From NCBI RefSeq assembly GCF_014852585.1, contig NZ_JACVBX010000023.1, forward strand, positions 1-37,786: a stretch of 37,786 nucleotides of DNA, read 5' to 3'. This document shows positions 31,502 through 37,786 of this stretch, piece after piece. The stretch's first letter is position 1; each line of letters starts with the position of its first letter. The notes below the pieces were generated by a model, which saw nothing but the letters and a program-made list of their open reading frames with translations, was not told where the DNA came from and made no database searches. This stretch comes from Pseudomonas sp. PDM18. GTDB taxonomy: Bacteria; Pseudomonadota; Gammaproteobacteria; Pseudomonadales; Pseudomonadaceae. The translations under genes were made by a program, and so were the position numbers.

Positions 31502-31588
31502 GTAGAGCGCGCCATGCGCGCGATCGCGGGCATCGCCGGTTCCCACAAGGTGGCACCGGAGCTGGGCGAGCAAGCTCGCTCCTACAGG
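31502..31588. repeat. Composite REP element
   Basis: The first part (GTAGAGCGCGCCATGCGCGC, then GATCGCGGGCAT) belongs to the REP type at 7586 and 34899; the end (GGGCGAGCAAGCTCGCTC, then CTACA) belongs to the type at 11885. Two REP subtypes thus sit head to tail between converging genes. Confidence 0.75.
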
Positions 31589-31608
31589 GAGGCACGGTGC
31601 CGCAAATA

Positions 31609-31634
31609 CAAAAGGCGCCCGAAGGCGCCTTTTG
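31609..31634. terminator. Bidirectional intrinsic terminator
   Basis: CAAAAGGCGCC-CGAA-GGCGCCTTTTG is a perfect 11-bp stem with A- and T-tracts on both sides, ideally placed to terminate the minus-strand monooxygenase gene whose stop is at 31651. Confidence 0.92.
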
Positions 31635-31650
31635 TGGCGAGCAGCGACGA

Positions 31651-32694
31651 TCAGCGGAAAGCCGGCACCACGTGCTTGATGAACAGCTCCAGCGACTTTT
31701 TCTTCTGCGCATACGGCAGGCTGTTGTCGGCCCAGAAGCTGAACTCGTCCACGCCCAGTTCCTGGTAATGGCGGATGCGCGCGATGATTTCTTCCGGGGT
31801 GCCGATCATGGTGTTCTTGCGAATGTTCTCCAGCTCGAACTCCGGGCGCTCCTTGAACTTCTCCTCCGGGCTGGGCGGCAGCAGGCCGTTGACCGGGGTC
31901 TGCTTGTTGCCGAACCAGGCGTCGAAGGTGCGGTAGAAGCGCGAGATCGCCTCGGCGCCCACCTTCCAGCCTTCCGGGTCGTCGGCGGTGTGCACATGGG
32001 TGTGGCGTAGCACCATCAGTTGCGGGCGCGGCACCGCCGGGTTGTTGGCCAGGGCGGCCTCGAACTTGTTCTTCAGGTCGACGACTTCCTCGTCGCCCTT
32101 CATCAGCGGCGTGACCATCACGTTGCAGCCGTTGGCCACGGCGAAGTTGTGCGAGTCCGGATCACGGGCGGCGATCCACATGGGCGGGGTCGGCTTCTGG
32201 ATCGGGCGCGGCGAGGAGGTGGACGTGGGGAATTTCCAGATTTCGCCGTCGTGGGCGACATCGCCCTGCCACAGCGCCTTCACCACCGGGACCATTTCGC
32301 GCAGTGCCTGGCCGCCGCTGGAGGCGGGCATGCCGCCGGCCATGCGGTCGAATTCGTATTGGTAGGCGCCGCGCGCCAGGCCCACTTCCATGCGGCCGTT
32401 GCTGATCACGTCGAGCAGGGCGCATTCACCTGCGACGCGGATGGGGTGCCAGAAGGGCGCGATGATGGTGCCGGCGCCCAGGCGGATGGTTTCGGTGCGC
32501 GCGGCGAGGTAGGCCAGCAGCGGCATCGGGCTCGGCGAGATGGTGTACTCCATGGCGTGGTGCTCGCCGATCCAGACGGTGGAGAAACCGCCGGCCTCGG
32601 CCATCAGCGTCAGCTCGGTGAGCTCTTCGAACAGCTGGCGGTGGCTGGGCTGGTCGTCGTAGCGCTCCATGTGCACGAACAGGGAAAACTTCAT
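31651..32694 (-). CDS. Luciferase-like (LLM class) flavin-dependent monooxygenase
   Basis: A 347-residue enzyme with the bacterial-luciferase TIM-barrel fold: MKFSLFVHMERYDD, LTLMAEAGGFSTVWIGEHHA, the LAARTETIRLGAGTIIAPFW strand, LDVISNGRMEVGLARGAYQY (flavin-binding segment) and the C-terminal EIIARIRHYQELGVDEFSFW. Such enzymes use reduced FMN from a partner reductase to oxygenate a substrate. A stand-alone flavin reductase is at 35299-35784. It does not resemble RutA, so uracil is not the likely substrate. Start ATG 32694 with GAGGT upstream; the frame is open to 32862 but that part crosses the promoter. An operator-like palindrome (32833-32849) lies upstream and recurs before the reductase and the NCS1 permease. 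The substrate is unknown. Confidence 0.9.
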   Translation of the reverse strand: MKFSLFVHMERYDDQPSHRQLFEELTELTLMAEAGGFSTVWIGEHHAMEYTISPSPMPLLAYLAARTETIRLGAGTIIAPFWHPIRVAGECALLDVISNGRMEVGLARGAYQYEFDRMAGGMPASSGGQALREMVPVVKALWQGDVAHDGEIWKFPTSTSSPRPIQKPTPPMWIAARDPDSHNFAVANGCNVMVTPLMKGDEEVVDLKNKFEAALANNPAVPRPQLMVLRHTHVHTADDPEGWKVGAEAISRFYRTFDAWFGNKQTPVNGLLPPSPEEKFKERPEFELENIRKNTMIGTPEEIIARIRHYQELGVDEFSFWADNSLPYAQKKKSLELFIKHVVPAFR

Positions 32695-32832
32695 ATCGCT
32701 TACCTCGAACCTTTCTTGTATCCGGCGCGGCAGCCGGCGGGAGATGCGCAGGCACGCATCACTGCTTTTTCGGTGGTCAGGCGCGGCGGCGGGATGAGTG
32801 GCCGTTTTCCGCGCTAGGGAATCCGTTGCATA

Positions 32833-32849
32833 TTGGTATACCATAATAC
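32833..32849. promoter_or_regulatory. Operator-like palindrome, site 1 (monooxygenase/chemoreceptor promoter)
   Basis: TTGGTATACCATAATAC, built on the palindrome TGGTATACCA, lies in the divergent gap between the monooxygenase gene (minus) and the chemoreceptor gene (plus). On the minus strand TTGCAG - 16 bp - TATACC could be the promoter, with TGG in front giving an extended -10. The same sequence recurs at 35835 and 36016. Confidence 0.65.
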
Positions 32850-32897
32850 GGGATGTCTGCAAGGCGTTTCTGCCGCGAGCAGACCAAGGGAGTAGGG

Positions 32898-34844
32898 ATG
32901 AACCTCAAACAAAAACTGATCCTCGCCTTTTCCGCCATCGCCAGTCTGCCGGTGATACTCGTTGCCGTGCTGGTGATCCTCAACCTGCGCGGCGAGGCGC
33001 GGGACAGCTTCATCGATGGCAGCAGTCGCGAGATCCGCCAGGTCGAAAATGCCATGCAGATCTTCTTCGACGGCATCACCCAGAACGTCGACTACCTGGC
33101 TGCCCATCCGCAGCTGGCGGCGATCGACAGCAGCCTCAAGCAGTACATGGGCGCCGACGCCGCGCAGCACCCCACCGGGGAGCTGGACAAGCGCGTCTTC
33201 GACCTCTTCACCAGCCTGGCGCAGAGCCATCCGGATTACGCCTACGTGTCCCTCGGCACCCGCGAGGGCGGCTACAGCTTCTGGCCGGGCGACGCCCAGC
33301 TCGCCAACTACGATCCGCGTACTCGCCCCTGGTACCAGGCGGCCATGGCCCAGCCGGGCAAGACTTTGCGTACCAAGGCCTACTACTGGGCGGCGGACAA
33401 GGTGGTGCTGGTGAGCAGCGTGCGCACCTTCGCCAACCAGTTCGGCCCGCAGGGCGGAGTGGTCAACATCGACGTCTCGCTCAAGCGCCTGACCGATATC
33501 GTCAAGGCTATCCGCCTGGGCGAATCCGGCTACCTGATGCTGATGGAAGGCGACGGCACCATCCTGGTCGACCCGAACAACCCGGAGAACAACTTCAAGC
33601 AGCTGGGCGAACTGGGCGGGGATTTCCAGCGCCTGGCCAGCGCGCAGAAGGGGTTGGTAGAAGTCACCATTGGCGGCGAGCCTTACCTGGCCAACGTCTG
33701 GCCGTCCGAGACGCTGGGCTGGCGCTTCGTCGGCCTGATCAAGGAAAGCGAAGTGATGAGCGCGGCGACGCGCCTGACCTGGGGCATTGCCCTGATCGCG
33801 GTGATCATCGCCCTGGCATTCGCCGGCCTCGGCTCGCTGTTCGCCGGGCTGGTCGTGCGCCCGGTGCGGGCCGTGGCCGCTGGCCTGGAAGGCATCGCCC
33901 AGGGCGACGGCGACCTCACCGGCCGCCTCGCCGTGCGTGGCCGCGACGAGACGGCGCAACTGGCCGGCTGGTTCAACCAGTTCCTCGATGCCATTCGCCG
34001 GCTGGTGCAGAGCATCGGCGCCGCCGCCGGCAGCATCCACCAGAGTTCCGGCAGCAGCCGCGAGACCTCGCAGGCCCTGGCCGATACTGCCGCACGCCAG
34101 CGCGAGGCGGTGGACATGGTCTCCACCGCGTTCAACGAGATGGTGATGACCGCCAACGAGGTCGCGCGCTCCTGCAGCCAGGCGGCGGAATCCGCCGACA
34201 GCGGCCAGCGCCAGGCCCACGATGGCCAGCAGCAGATCGACGAGGCAGTGGACAGCGTCGGCCGCCTGAGCGACGAGATTGCCCATTCCGCCGACGCCAT
34301 GCGCCAACTGGAGCAGGACAGCAACGATATCCAGTCGATCCTCGGCACCATCCGTTCCATCGCCGAGCAGACCAACCTGCTGGCGCTCAACGCGGCCATC
34401 GAAGCGGCGCGCGCGGGTGATCAGGGGCGGGGCTTTGCCGTGGTGGCGGACGAGGTACGCGCACTGGCCCGGCGCACGGCGGAGTCCACCGGGGAGATCG
34501 ACAACCTGCTCGGCACCCTGGCCCGCCGCACCCATGACACCGGGCGGCAGATGCAGTCGAGCCTGGAGGCTTCGCAGCGCACCGTGGGTTCGATCCGCGA
34601 GGCGCGGGCGTGTTTCGGGGCGATTCGCGAATCGGTGGATGTGATCCGCGACATGAACGCCCAGATCGCCACCGCCGCCGAGGAACAGCACCAGGTGGCG
34701 GAGGAGATCAACCGGCACATCAGCCAGATCCACCGCGATGCCCAGGAAGTGGCCGGGCTGGCGGAGGCCACGCGGGGCGATGCGCAGACCCTGGGCGGGC
34801 TGTCGGACGAGCTGAACCGGTTGGTATCGCGGTTCAGGACCTGA
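32898..34844 (+). CDS. Transmembrane chemoreceptor with dCache sensor domain
   Basis: A 648-residue methyl-accepting chemotaxis protein. TM1 at ~8-30, periplasmic double-Cache domain ~35-280, TM2 ~293-320, HAMP ~321-374, then the signalling hairpin with the invariant tip ([40 protein letters not shown]). The sensor keeps much of the PctA-type ligand motif: Tyr138, Arg143, Trp145, Tyr146 (YDPRTRPWY) and Asp192 (VVNIDVSL). The first of the two Asp residues that bind an amino group is replaced (AYYWAAD where PctA has PYxDAA). A ligand other than an alpha-amino acid is therefore possible. Start ATG 32898 with GGGAG upstream. It is divergent from the monooxygenase gene over a shared operator, so it may sense the substrate of that pathway. 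The 3' end is tandemly duplicated (34746-35293). Confidence 0.93.
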   Translation: MNLKQKLILAFSAIASLPVILVAVLVILNLRGEARDSFIDGSSREIRQVENAMQIFFDGITQNVDYLAAHPQLAAIDSSLKQYMGADAAQHPTGELDKRVFDLFTSLAQSHPDYAYVSLGTREGGYSFWPGDAQLANYDPRTRPWYQAAMAQPGKTLRTKAYYWAADKVVLVSSVRTFANQFGPQGGVVNIDVSLKRLTDIVKAIRLGESGYLMLMEGDGTILVDPNNPENNFKQLGELGGDFQRLASAQKGLVEVTIGGEPYLANVWPSETLGWRFVGLIKESEVMSAATRLTWGIALIAVIIALAFAGLGSLFAGLVVRPVRAVAAGLEGIAQGDGDLTGRLAVRGRDETAQLAGWFNQFLDAIRRLVQSIGAAAGSIHQSSGSSRETSQALADTAARQREAVDMVSTAFNEMVMTANEVARSCSQAAESADSGQRQAHDGQQQIDEAVDSVGRLSDEIAHSADAMRQLEQDSNDIQSILGTIRSIAEQTNLLALNAAIEAARAGDQGRGFAVVADEVRALARRTAESTGEIDNLLGTLARRTHDTGRQMQSSLEASQRTVGSIREARACFGAIRESVDVIRDMNAQIATAAEEQHQVAEEINRHISQIHRDAQEVAGLAEATRGDAQTLGGLSDELNRLVSRFRT

Positions 34845-34849
34845 GGAAG

Positions 34850-34875
34850 AGGGCCCGCGTATGCGGGCCCTTTTT
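34850..34875 (+). terminator. Intrinsic terminator of the chemoreceptor gene
   Basis: AGGGCCCGC-GTAT-GCGGGCCCT followed by TTTT. A second copy, with one changed base in the stem, lies at 35124-35149 as part of the duplication. Confidence 0.92.
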
Positions 34876-34898
34876 CATTGGGGTAGGAGGGCGCTCTT

Positions 34899-34948
34899 CT
34901 GTAGGAGCAGGCCATGCCCGCGATCGCGCCCATGGGGCGCTCCTACAG
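34899..34948. repeat. REP palindrome (copy 1)
   Basis: CTGTAGGAGCAGGCCATGCC, then CGCGATCGCG, ending GGGGCGCTCCTACAG: a full REP palindrome in the first duplication unit. Confidence 0.85.
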
Positions 34949-35019
34949 GGGAGCCAGGCCAAAGAAAAGCCCCTTCTCACTCCCGCAAGAAGGGGCCTGC
35001 GCCGGACGGCGAAAGATCA

Positions 35020-35118
35020 GAAGTGGTCGGGCTGGCGGAGGCCACGCAGGGCGATGCGCAGACCTTGGGCGGGCTGTCGGACGAGCTGAACCGGTTGGTA
35101 TCGCGGTTCAGGACCTGA
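35020..35118 (+). pseudogene. Chemoreceptor 3'-end fragment from tandem duplication
   Basis: These bases re-encode the last ~32 residues of the upstream chemoreceptor ([18 protein letters not shown], then [14 protein letters not shown], stop), with Ala-to-Val and Arg-to-Gln changes. It has no start of its own. An open frame runs in from 34861, but it passes through the terminator and REP element and is not a credible gene. Confidence 0.9.
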
Positions 35119-35172
35119 GGAAGAGGGCCCCCGTATGCGGGCCCTTTTTCATTGGGGTAGGAGGGCGCTCTT

Positions 35173-35222
35173 CTGTAGGAGCGGGCCATGCCCGCGATCG
35201 CGCCCATGGGGCGCTCCTAAAG
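35173..35222. repeat. REP palindrome (copy 2)
   Basis: Second copy of the 34899 element within the duplication, with small changes (CGGGCC in place of CAGGCC, and CTCCTAAAG at the end, which breaks the outer stem). Confidence 0.85.
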
Positions 35223-35233
35223 GGGAGTCAGGC

Positions 35234-35270
35234 CAAAGAAAAGCCCCTTCTCACTCCCGCAAGAAGGGGC
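35234..35270 (-). terminator. Intrinsic terminator of the flavin reductase gene
   Basis: On the minus strand GCCCCTTCT - 10-base loop - AGAAGGGGC is followed by TTTTCTTT, 29 bp after the reductase stop. An identical copy lies at 34960-34996 in the other duplication unit. Confidence 0.85.
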
Positions 35271-35298
35271 CTGCGCCGGACGGCGAAAGATCCGGCGG

Positions 35299-35784
35299 TC
35301 AGGCAAAAGCCTGCAGCGCGCCCATCTTTCCGCGGCAGTAAATCATCGGGGTGATCTGCTGGTCCGGCACGATCAGGTTCTTCACTGCGCCGACCAGGAT
35401 GGCGTGGTCACCGCCTTCATATTCGCGCCACAGCTCGCACTCGATGATCGCGGTGGCATTTTCCAGCAGCGGGTTGCCGCGTTCGCTCAGGGTCCACTGG
35501 ACGCCCTGGGCCTTGTCCTTGCCTTTGCCGGCGAAGGCGTAGGCCTCGCCTTTCTGGTCGGCGGACAGCAGGTGGATGGCGAAGTGCTTGCGGCGGATCA
35601 ACACCGGGTAGGAGTCGGAGCTGTAGTTGGGGCAGAACAGCACCAGCGCCGGGTCCATCGACAGGGAGCTGAAGGCGCTCGCGGTGAGGCCGACCACCTG
35701 GCCATCGTCGTCCATCGTGGTGATGACGGTGACGCCGGACGGGAAGGAGCCCATGACTTGTTTGTAGGCAGCGTGGTCGATCAT
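35299..35784 (-). CDS. Flavin reductase (HpaC/RutF-like FMN-binding split barrel)
   Basis: A 161-residue flavin reductase: YKQVMGSFPSGVTVITTMDD, VVGLTASAFSSLSMDPALVL, FCPNYSSDSYPVLIRRKHFA, IHLLSADQ, and IECELWREYEGGDHAILVGA are the expected blocks of the HpaC/RutF family. It would supply reduced FMN or FAD to a monooxygenase, most likely the luciferase-like enzyme at 31651-32694, which carries the same upstream operator. Length is normal (150-190). Start ATG 35784. The promoter region contains the operator-like palindrome at 35835. Its terminator is included in the 274-bp duplication. Confidence 0.92.
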   Translation of the reverse strand: MIDHAAYKQVMGSFPSGVTVITTMDDDGQVVGLTASAFSSLSMDPALVLFCPNYSSDSYPVLIRRKHFAIHLLSADQKGEAYAFAGKGKDKAQGVQWTLSERGNPLLENATAIIECELWREYEGGDHAILVGAVKNLIVPDQQITPMIYCRGKMGALQAFA

Positions 35785-35834
35785 TGCGAGTACCTGTCTG
35801 GTGAGCCGGCCATCGGGAGTGGTCGTTTCGTCTG

Positions 35835-35851
35835 ATGGTATACCGTAATAC
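35835..35851. promoter_or_regulatory. Operator-like palindrome, site 2 (flavin reductase promoter)
   Basis: ATGGTATACCGTAATAC, matching site 1 at 14 of 17 aligned bases including GGTATACC and GTAATAC, 51 bp upstream of the reductase start. It lies in the 334-bp divergent gap 35785-36118, which otherwise holds no gene. Confidence 0.65.
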
Positions 35852-36015
35852 TTCTAAAGCAAGCCCTTTCTTTTCCCGATGGATGGGCGGCGAGGCGCCG
35901 ACCGTCGGCTGGAGGCTGCGGAATACGGGGCTTTCGCCGATAAGCTGAGACTCTGGCAGAGAGGCCGGTGGCGGTCATTCGACCAACGGTTGCGTAGAAA
36001 ACTCTTGCTTGGTAT

Positions 36016-36032
36016 TTGGAATACCATAATAT
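36016..36032. promoter_or_regulatory. Operator-like palindrome, site 3 (NCS1 permease promoter)
   Basis: TTTGGAATACCATAATA matches sites 1 and 2 with one change in the palindrome centre. It sits between a possible -35 (TTGCTT, 36005-36010) and -10 (TAATAT, 36027-36032) with a 16-bp spacer, so a bound repressor would block the permease promoter directly. Confidence 0.65.
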
Positions 36033-36118
36033 TGCCGCCGTCACCGTAGCGCCGTTTCTGCCCGATCCAGGGCGCCGGATGACCTGACCTTACAAAGACA
36101 ATAAGCAAGGCAAAAACG

Positions 36119-37516
36119 ATGTCCGATACTCCGCTGATCGAGAACCATACCGTCGATTACGTGCCGCCGGCCGAGCGTCATGGCCGCTCCCGCGACCTGT
36201 TCACGCTGTGGTTCAGCACCAACATCGCACCGCTGCCGGTCGTGACCGGCGCGATGGCGATCCAGGTGTTCCATCTGGACCTGCTCTGGGGACTGATCGC
36301 CATCGTCCTGGGCCATATGTTCGGCGGCGTGTTCCTCGCTCTGGCCTCGGCGCAGGGCCCGCAGATGGGCATCCCGCAGATGGTCCAGAGCCGGGGCCAG
36401 TTCGGCCGTTACGGCGCCTTGCTGATCGTGTTCTTCACCGCGCTGATCTACGTCGGCTTCTTCATTTCCAACATCGTGCTGGCGGGCAAATCGATCCAGG
36501 GCCTGGTGCCGGCGACCCCGACGCCCTTGGCGATCATCCTCGGCGCACTCAGTGCCACCGCCATCGGCGTGATCGGCTATCGCTTCATCCACACCCTCAA
36601 CCGTATCGGCACCTGGGTGATGGGCGGCGCGCTGCTGCTGGGCTTCGTCATCATGCTCGGCGGCGACCTGCCGGCGAACTTCCTCTCCCGCGGCGCCTTC
36701 AACCTGTCCGGCTTCCTGGCCACCCTGTGCCTGGGCATCATCTGGCAGATCAGCTTCGCGCCCTACACCTCGGACTACTCGCGCTACCTGCCGGCCAGCG
36801 TCGGTATCGGCAAGCCGTTCCTGGCGACCTTCGCCGGCGCGGTGGCGGGCACCAGCCTGTCGTTCAGCTTCGGTGCCGTCGCCGTGCTGGCGACCCCGGA
36901 GGGCACCGACGCGATGGTCGCGGTCAAGCAGGCCACCGGTATGTTCGGCTCGGTGCTGATGCTGCTGTTCCTGCTCAACATCATCAGCCACAACGCGCTG
37001 AATCTTTACGGCGCGGTGCTCTCCATCGTCACCTCGATCCAGACCTTCGCCGGCAGCTGGACGCCCAGCGTGCGGGTGCGCGTGGTGCTGTCTTCGGTGG
37101 TGCTGGCGGGCAGTTGCCTGATGGCGCTGGGCGCCTCGGCCAACTTCATCTCGCAGTTCATCGGCCTGATTCTGGCGATGCTGATCGTGCTGGTGCCCTG
37201 GGCCTCGATCAACCTGATCGACTTCTACCTGATCAAGCGCGGCCGCTACGACATCAACTCGATCTTCCGTCGTGACGGCGGCGTGTACGGGCGCTTCAAT
37301 CCGCACGCGATCATTGCCTACTTCATCGGCATCATCGTGCAGCTGCCGTTCGCCAATACCTCGCTGTTCGTCGGCCCGTACGCCAACTACATCGACGGGG
37401 TGGACCTGTCGTGGCTGGTCGGCCTGCTGGTGACCGTCCCGCTGTACTACTGCCTGGCCACCCGCGGCCAGGCCCGCGAAGTCGGCCAGCCGGTGGCGCT
37501 GGGGATCGCGGAATAA
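36119..37516 (+). CDS. NCS1-family permease, second copy in the window
   Basis: A 465-residue inner-membrane nucleobase:cation symporter-1 permease with about 12 hydrophobic segments. Family blocks: HTVDYVPPAERHGRSRDLFT, LAQGPQMGIPQM-type segment (ASAQGPQMGIPQMVQSRGQF), WQISFAPYTSDYSRYLPAS and the conserved second-half region WASINLIDFYLIKRGRYDI. Start ATG 36119 (MSDTPLIENHTVDY). It is divergent from the flavin reductase and carries the operator also found before the reductase and the luciferase-like monooxygenase. It is therefore probably the importer of that pathway's substrate, a small N-heterocycle by family precedent. It is a paralogue of the permease at 2863-4266. Confidence 0.92.
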   Translation: MSDTPLIENHTVDYVPPAERHGRSRDLFTLWFSTNIAPLPVVTGAMAIQVFHLDLLWGLIAIVLGHMFGGVFLALASAQGPQMGIPQMVQSRGQFGRYGALLIVFFTALIYVGFFISNIVLAGKSIQGLVPATPTPLAIILGALSATAIGVIGYRFIHTLNRIGTWVMGGALLLGFVIMLGGDLPANFLSRGAFNLSGFLATLCLGIIWQISFAPYTSDYSRYLPASVGIGKPFLATFAGAVAGTSLSFSFGAVAVLATPEGTDAMVAVKQATGMFGSVLMLLFLLNIISHNALNLYGAVLSIVTSIQTFAGSWTPSVRVRVVLSSVVLAGSCLMALGASANFISQFIGLILAMLIVLVPWASINLIDFYLIKRGRYDINSIFRRDGGVYGRFNPHAIIAYFIGIIVQLPFANTSLFVGPYANYIDGVDLSWLVGLLVTVPLYYCLATRGQAREVGQPVALGIAE

Positions 37517-37543
37517 GGTTTCGACCTGGGTTTTACACTCTCT

Positions 37544-37574
37544 GCCCTGCCGGGTTTCGGTGGGGCTTTTTTTT
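37544..37574 (+). terminator. Intrinsic terminator of the NCS1 permease gene
   Basis: GCCCTGCCG - GGTTT - CGGTGGGGC (stem with two G-U type pairs) followed by eight T residues, 27 bp after the stop codon. Confidence 0.82.
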
Positions 37575-37694
37575 GCCTGTGCGGCTTAGAGATTGGAGAG
37601 CTGTGGGTTGCCTGGAGCCCGGTGTTTCTGCGCCGCTTGTGAGTACGCGCAGATATTGGGTTTCGCCCCCTCGGGCGAGCAACCGTGTTCGGCG
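37575..37694. mobile_element. Probable 3' non-coding end of an IS110-family element
   Basis: This stretch lies between the permease terminator and the transposase stop. It contains a perfect hairpin TCGCCC-CCTC-GGGCGA (37663-37678). The exact IS boundary cannot be fixed without the other end, so part of this may be host DNA. In the IS1111 subgroup, as recalled, the structured non-coding (bridge) RNA lies on this side of the transposase gene. Confidence 0.45.
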
Positions 37695-37786
37695 TCAAGC
37701 TATTTTGGGCCGAAAAGGTGCCTGGTCACGGAGCATTGCGTTGAGGATGGTGAGCAGCTTGCGCATGCAAGCGACCAAGGCCACTT
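37695..37786 (-). CDS. IS110-family transposase, C-terminal fragment (continues beyond window)
   Basis: The minus strand encodes the last 30 residues of a transposase, VALVACMRKLLTILNAMLRD followed by QAPFRPKIA and a TGA stop (37695-37697). The KVALVACMRKLLTILNAMLRD block is the well-known C-terminal signature of IS110/IS116/IS902 transposases, recombinases with a RuvC-like N-terminal domain and a serine-containing Tnp domain. The gene continues past the right edge, so intactness is unknown. It marks the boundary of the permease/monooxygenase locus on this side. Confidence 0.85.
   Translation of the reverse strand, partial: VALVACMRKLLTILNAMLRDQAPFRPKIA

Larger units (their letters stand above)
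34746..35293. repeat. 274-bp direct tandem duplication
   Basis: Bases 34746-35019 and 35020-35293 are two adjacent copies differing at only about seven positions. Each copy holds the last ~99 bp of the chemoreceptor gene, its terminator, a REP element and the minus-strand terminator of the flavin reductase. The period of 274 is exact at the stop codons (34842 and 35116) and at the GAAAGATC ends (35011 and 35285). Copy 1 is the intact gene end; copy 2 is the extra piece. Confidence 0.95.

Noticed and set aside
29712..31712. 666-codon minus-strand open frame opposite the MFS gene
   Set aside because: It is a GC-rich antisense shadow, with the His/Gln/Arg/Gly-rich composition typical of such frames; the plus-strand MFS protein is unmistakable.
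34861..35118. 85-codon open frame ending in the chemoreceptor tail
   Set aside because: It runs through a terminator and a REP element before entering the duplicated gene end; it is a by-product of the tandem duplication.
31651..35784. Rut pyrimidine pathway (RutA/RutF) as identity of the monooxygenase and reductase
   Set aside because: The monooxygenase does not show RutA's sequence blocks, and the other rut genes are absent.
1..37786. tRNA or rRNA genes, prophage genes, toxin-antitoxin pairs
   Set aside because: I looked for tRNA-like cloverleaf ends, phage structural genes and small paired genes and saw none that I could support by eye.

Overview
The window is high-GC, densely coded bacterial DNA. 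Its gene content (hutU, a XenA-type old yellow enzyme, a spermidine dehydrogenase beside a YdcSTUV-PatD-type polyamine cluster, ecotin, many LysR and chemoreceptor genes) and its Pseudomonas-type REP palindromes (GTAGGAGCG...) point to Pseudomonas, probably a species near the P. aeruginosa / P. nitroreducens group. The genus is inferred from these signatures, not from a marker gene. It looks like accessory chromosome rich in nutrient-scavenging modules. The only mobile element is an IS110-type transposase end at the right edge.

Layout. (1) 1-4266: the 3' end of hutU runs into a class III CoA-transferase, an acyl-CoA dehydrogenase and an NCS1 permease, all on + and tightly packed. (2) 4304-7569: a minus-strand PepSY membrane protein operon (PepSY-TM, a CxxC membrane protein, a small secreted Cys/His protein) faces a plus-strand pair (a DUF4198-like secreted protein and a Fur-like winged-helix protein without a metal domain). 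This is probably a metal or siderophore uptake/reduction module. (3) 7770-8876: xenA-like. (4) 8964-11195: a minus-strand trio (PEGA protein, TPR lipoprotein, secreted protein) resembling the accessory part of a type VI secretion locus. (5) 11544-13928: a small unknown protein, a soluble chemoreceptor with inverted domain order, several repeats, and a SnoaL-like secreted protein. (6) 14015-24366: a polyamine block with spermidine dehydrogenase, two aminoaldehyde dehydrogenases, an ABC importer and a LysR regulator. A 19-bp palindrome lies upstream of both the LysR gene and one dehydrogenase. (7) 24612-26952: two tandem DUF533/TerB-like proteins and ecotin. (8) 26993-31436: LysR, GMC oxidoreductase and an MHS-type MFS transporter. 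(9) 31651-37516: a luciferase-like monooxygenase, a dCache chemoreceptor, a flavin reductase and a second NCS1 permease, with one operator-like sequence (TTGGTATACCATAATA) in front of the catabolic and transport genes. (10) 37575-37786: IS110-family 3' end.

Two candidate undescribed systems stand out. One is a CoA-dependent route that could oxidise imidazolepropionate to urocanate and feed HutU (442-4266). The other is a sense-import-oxygenate regulon for an unknown small heterocycle (31651-37516), held together by the shared operator. Its regulator is not in the window. A 274-bp tandem duplication of the chemoreceptor's 3' end lies inside that second locus.
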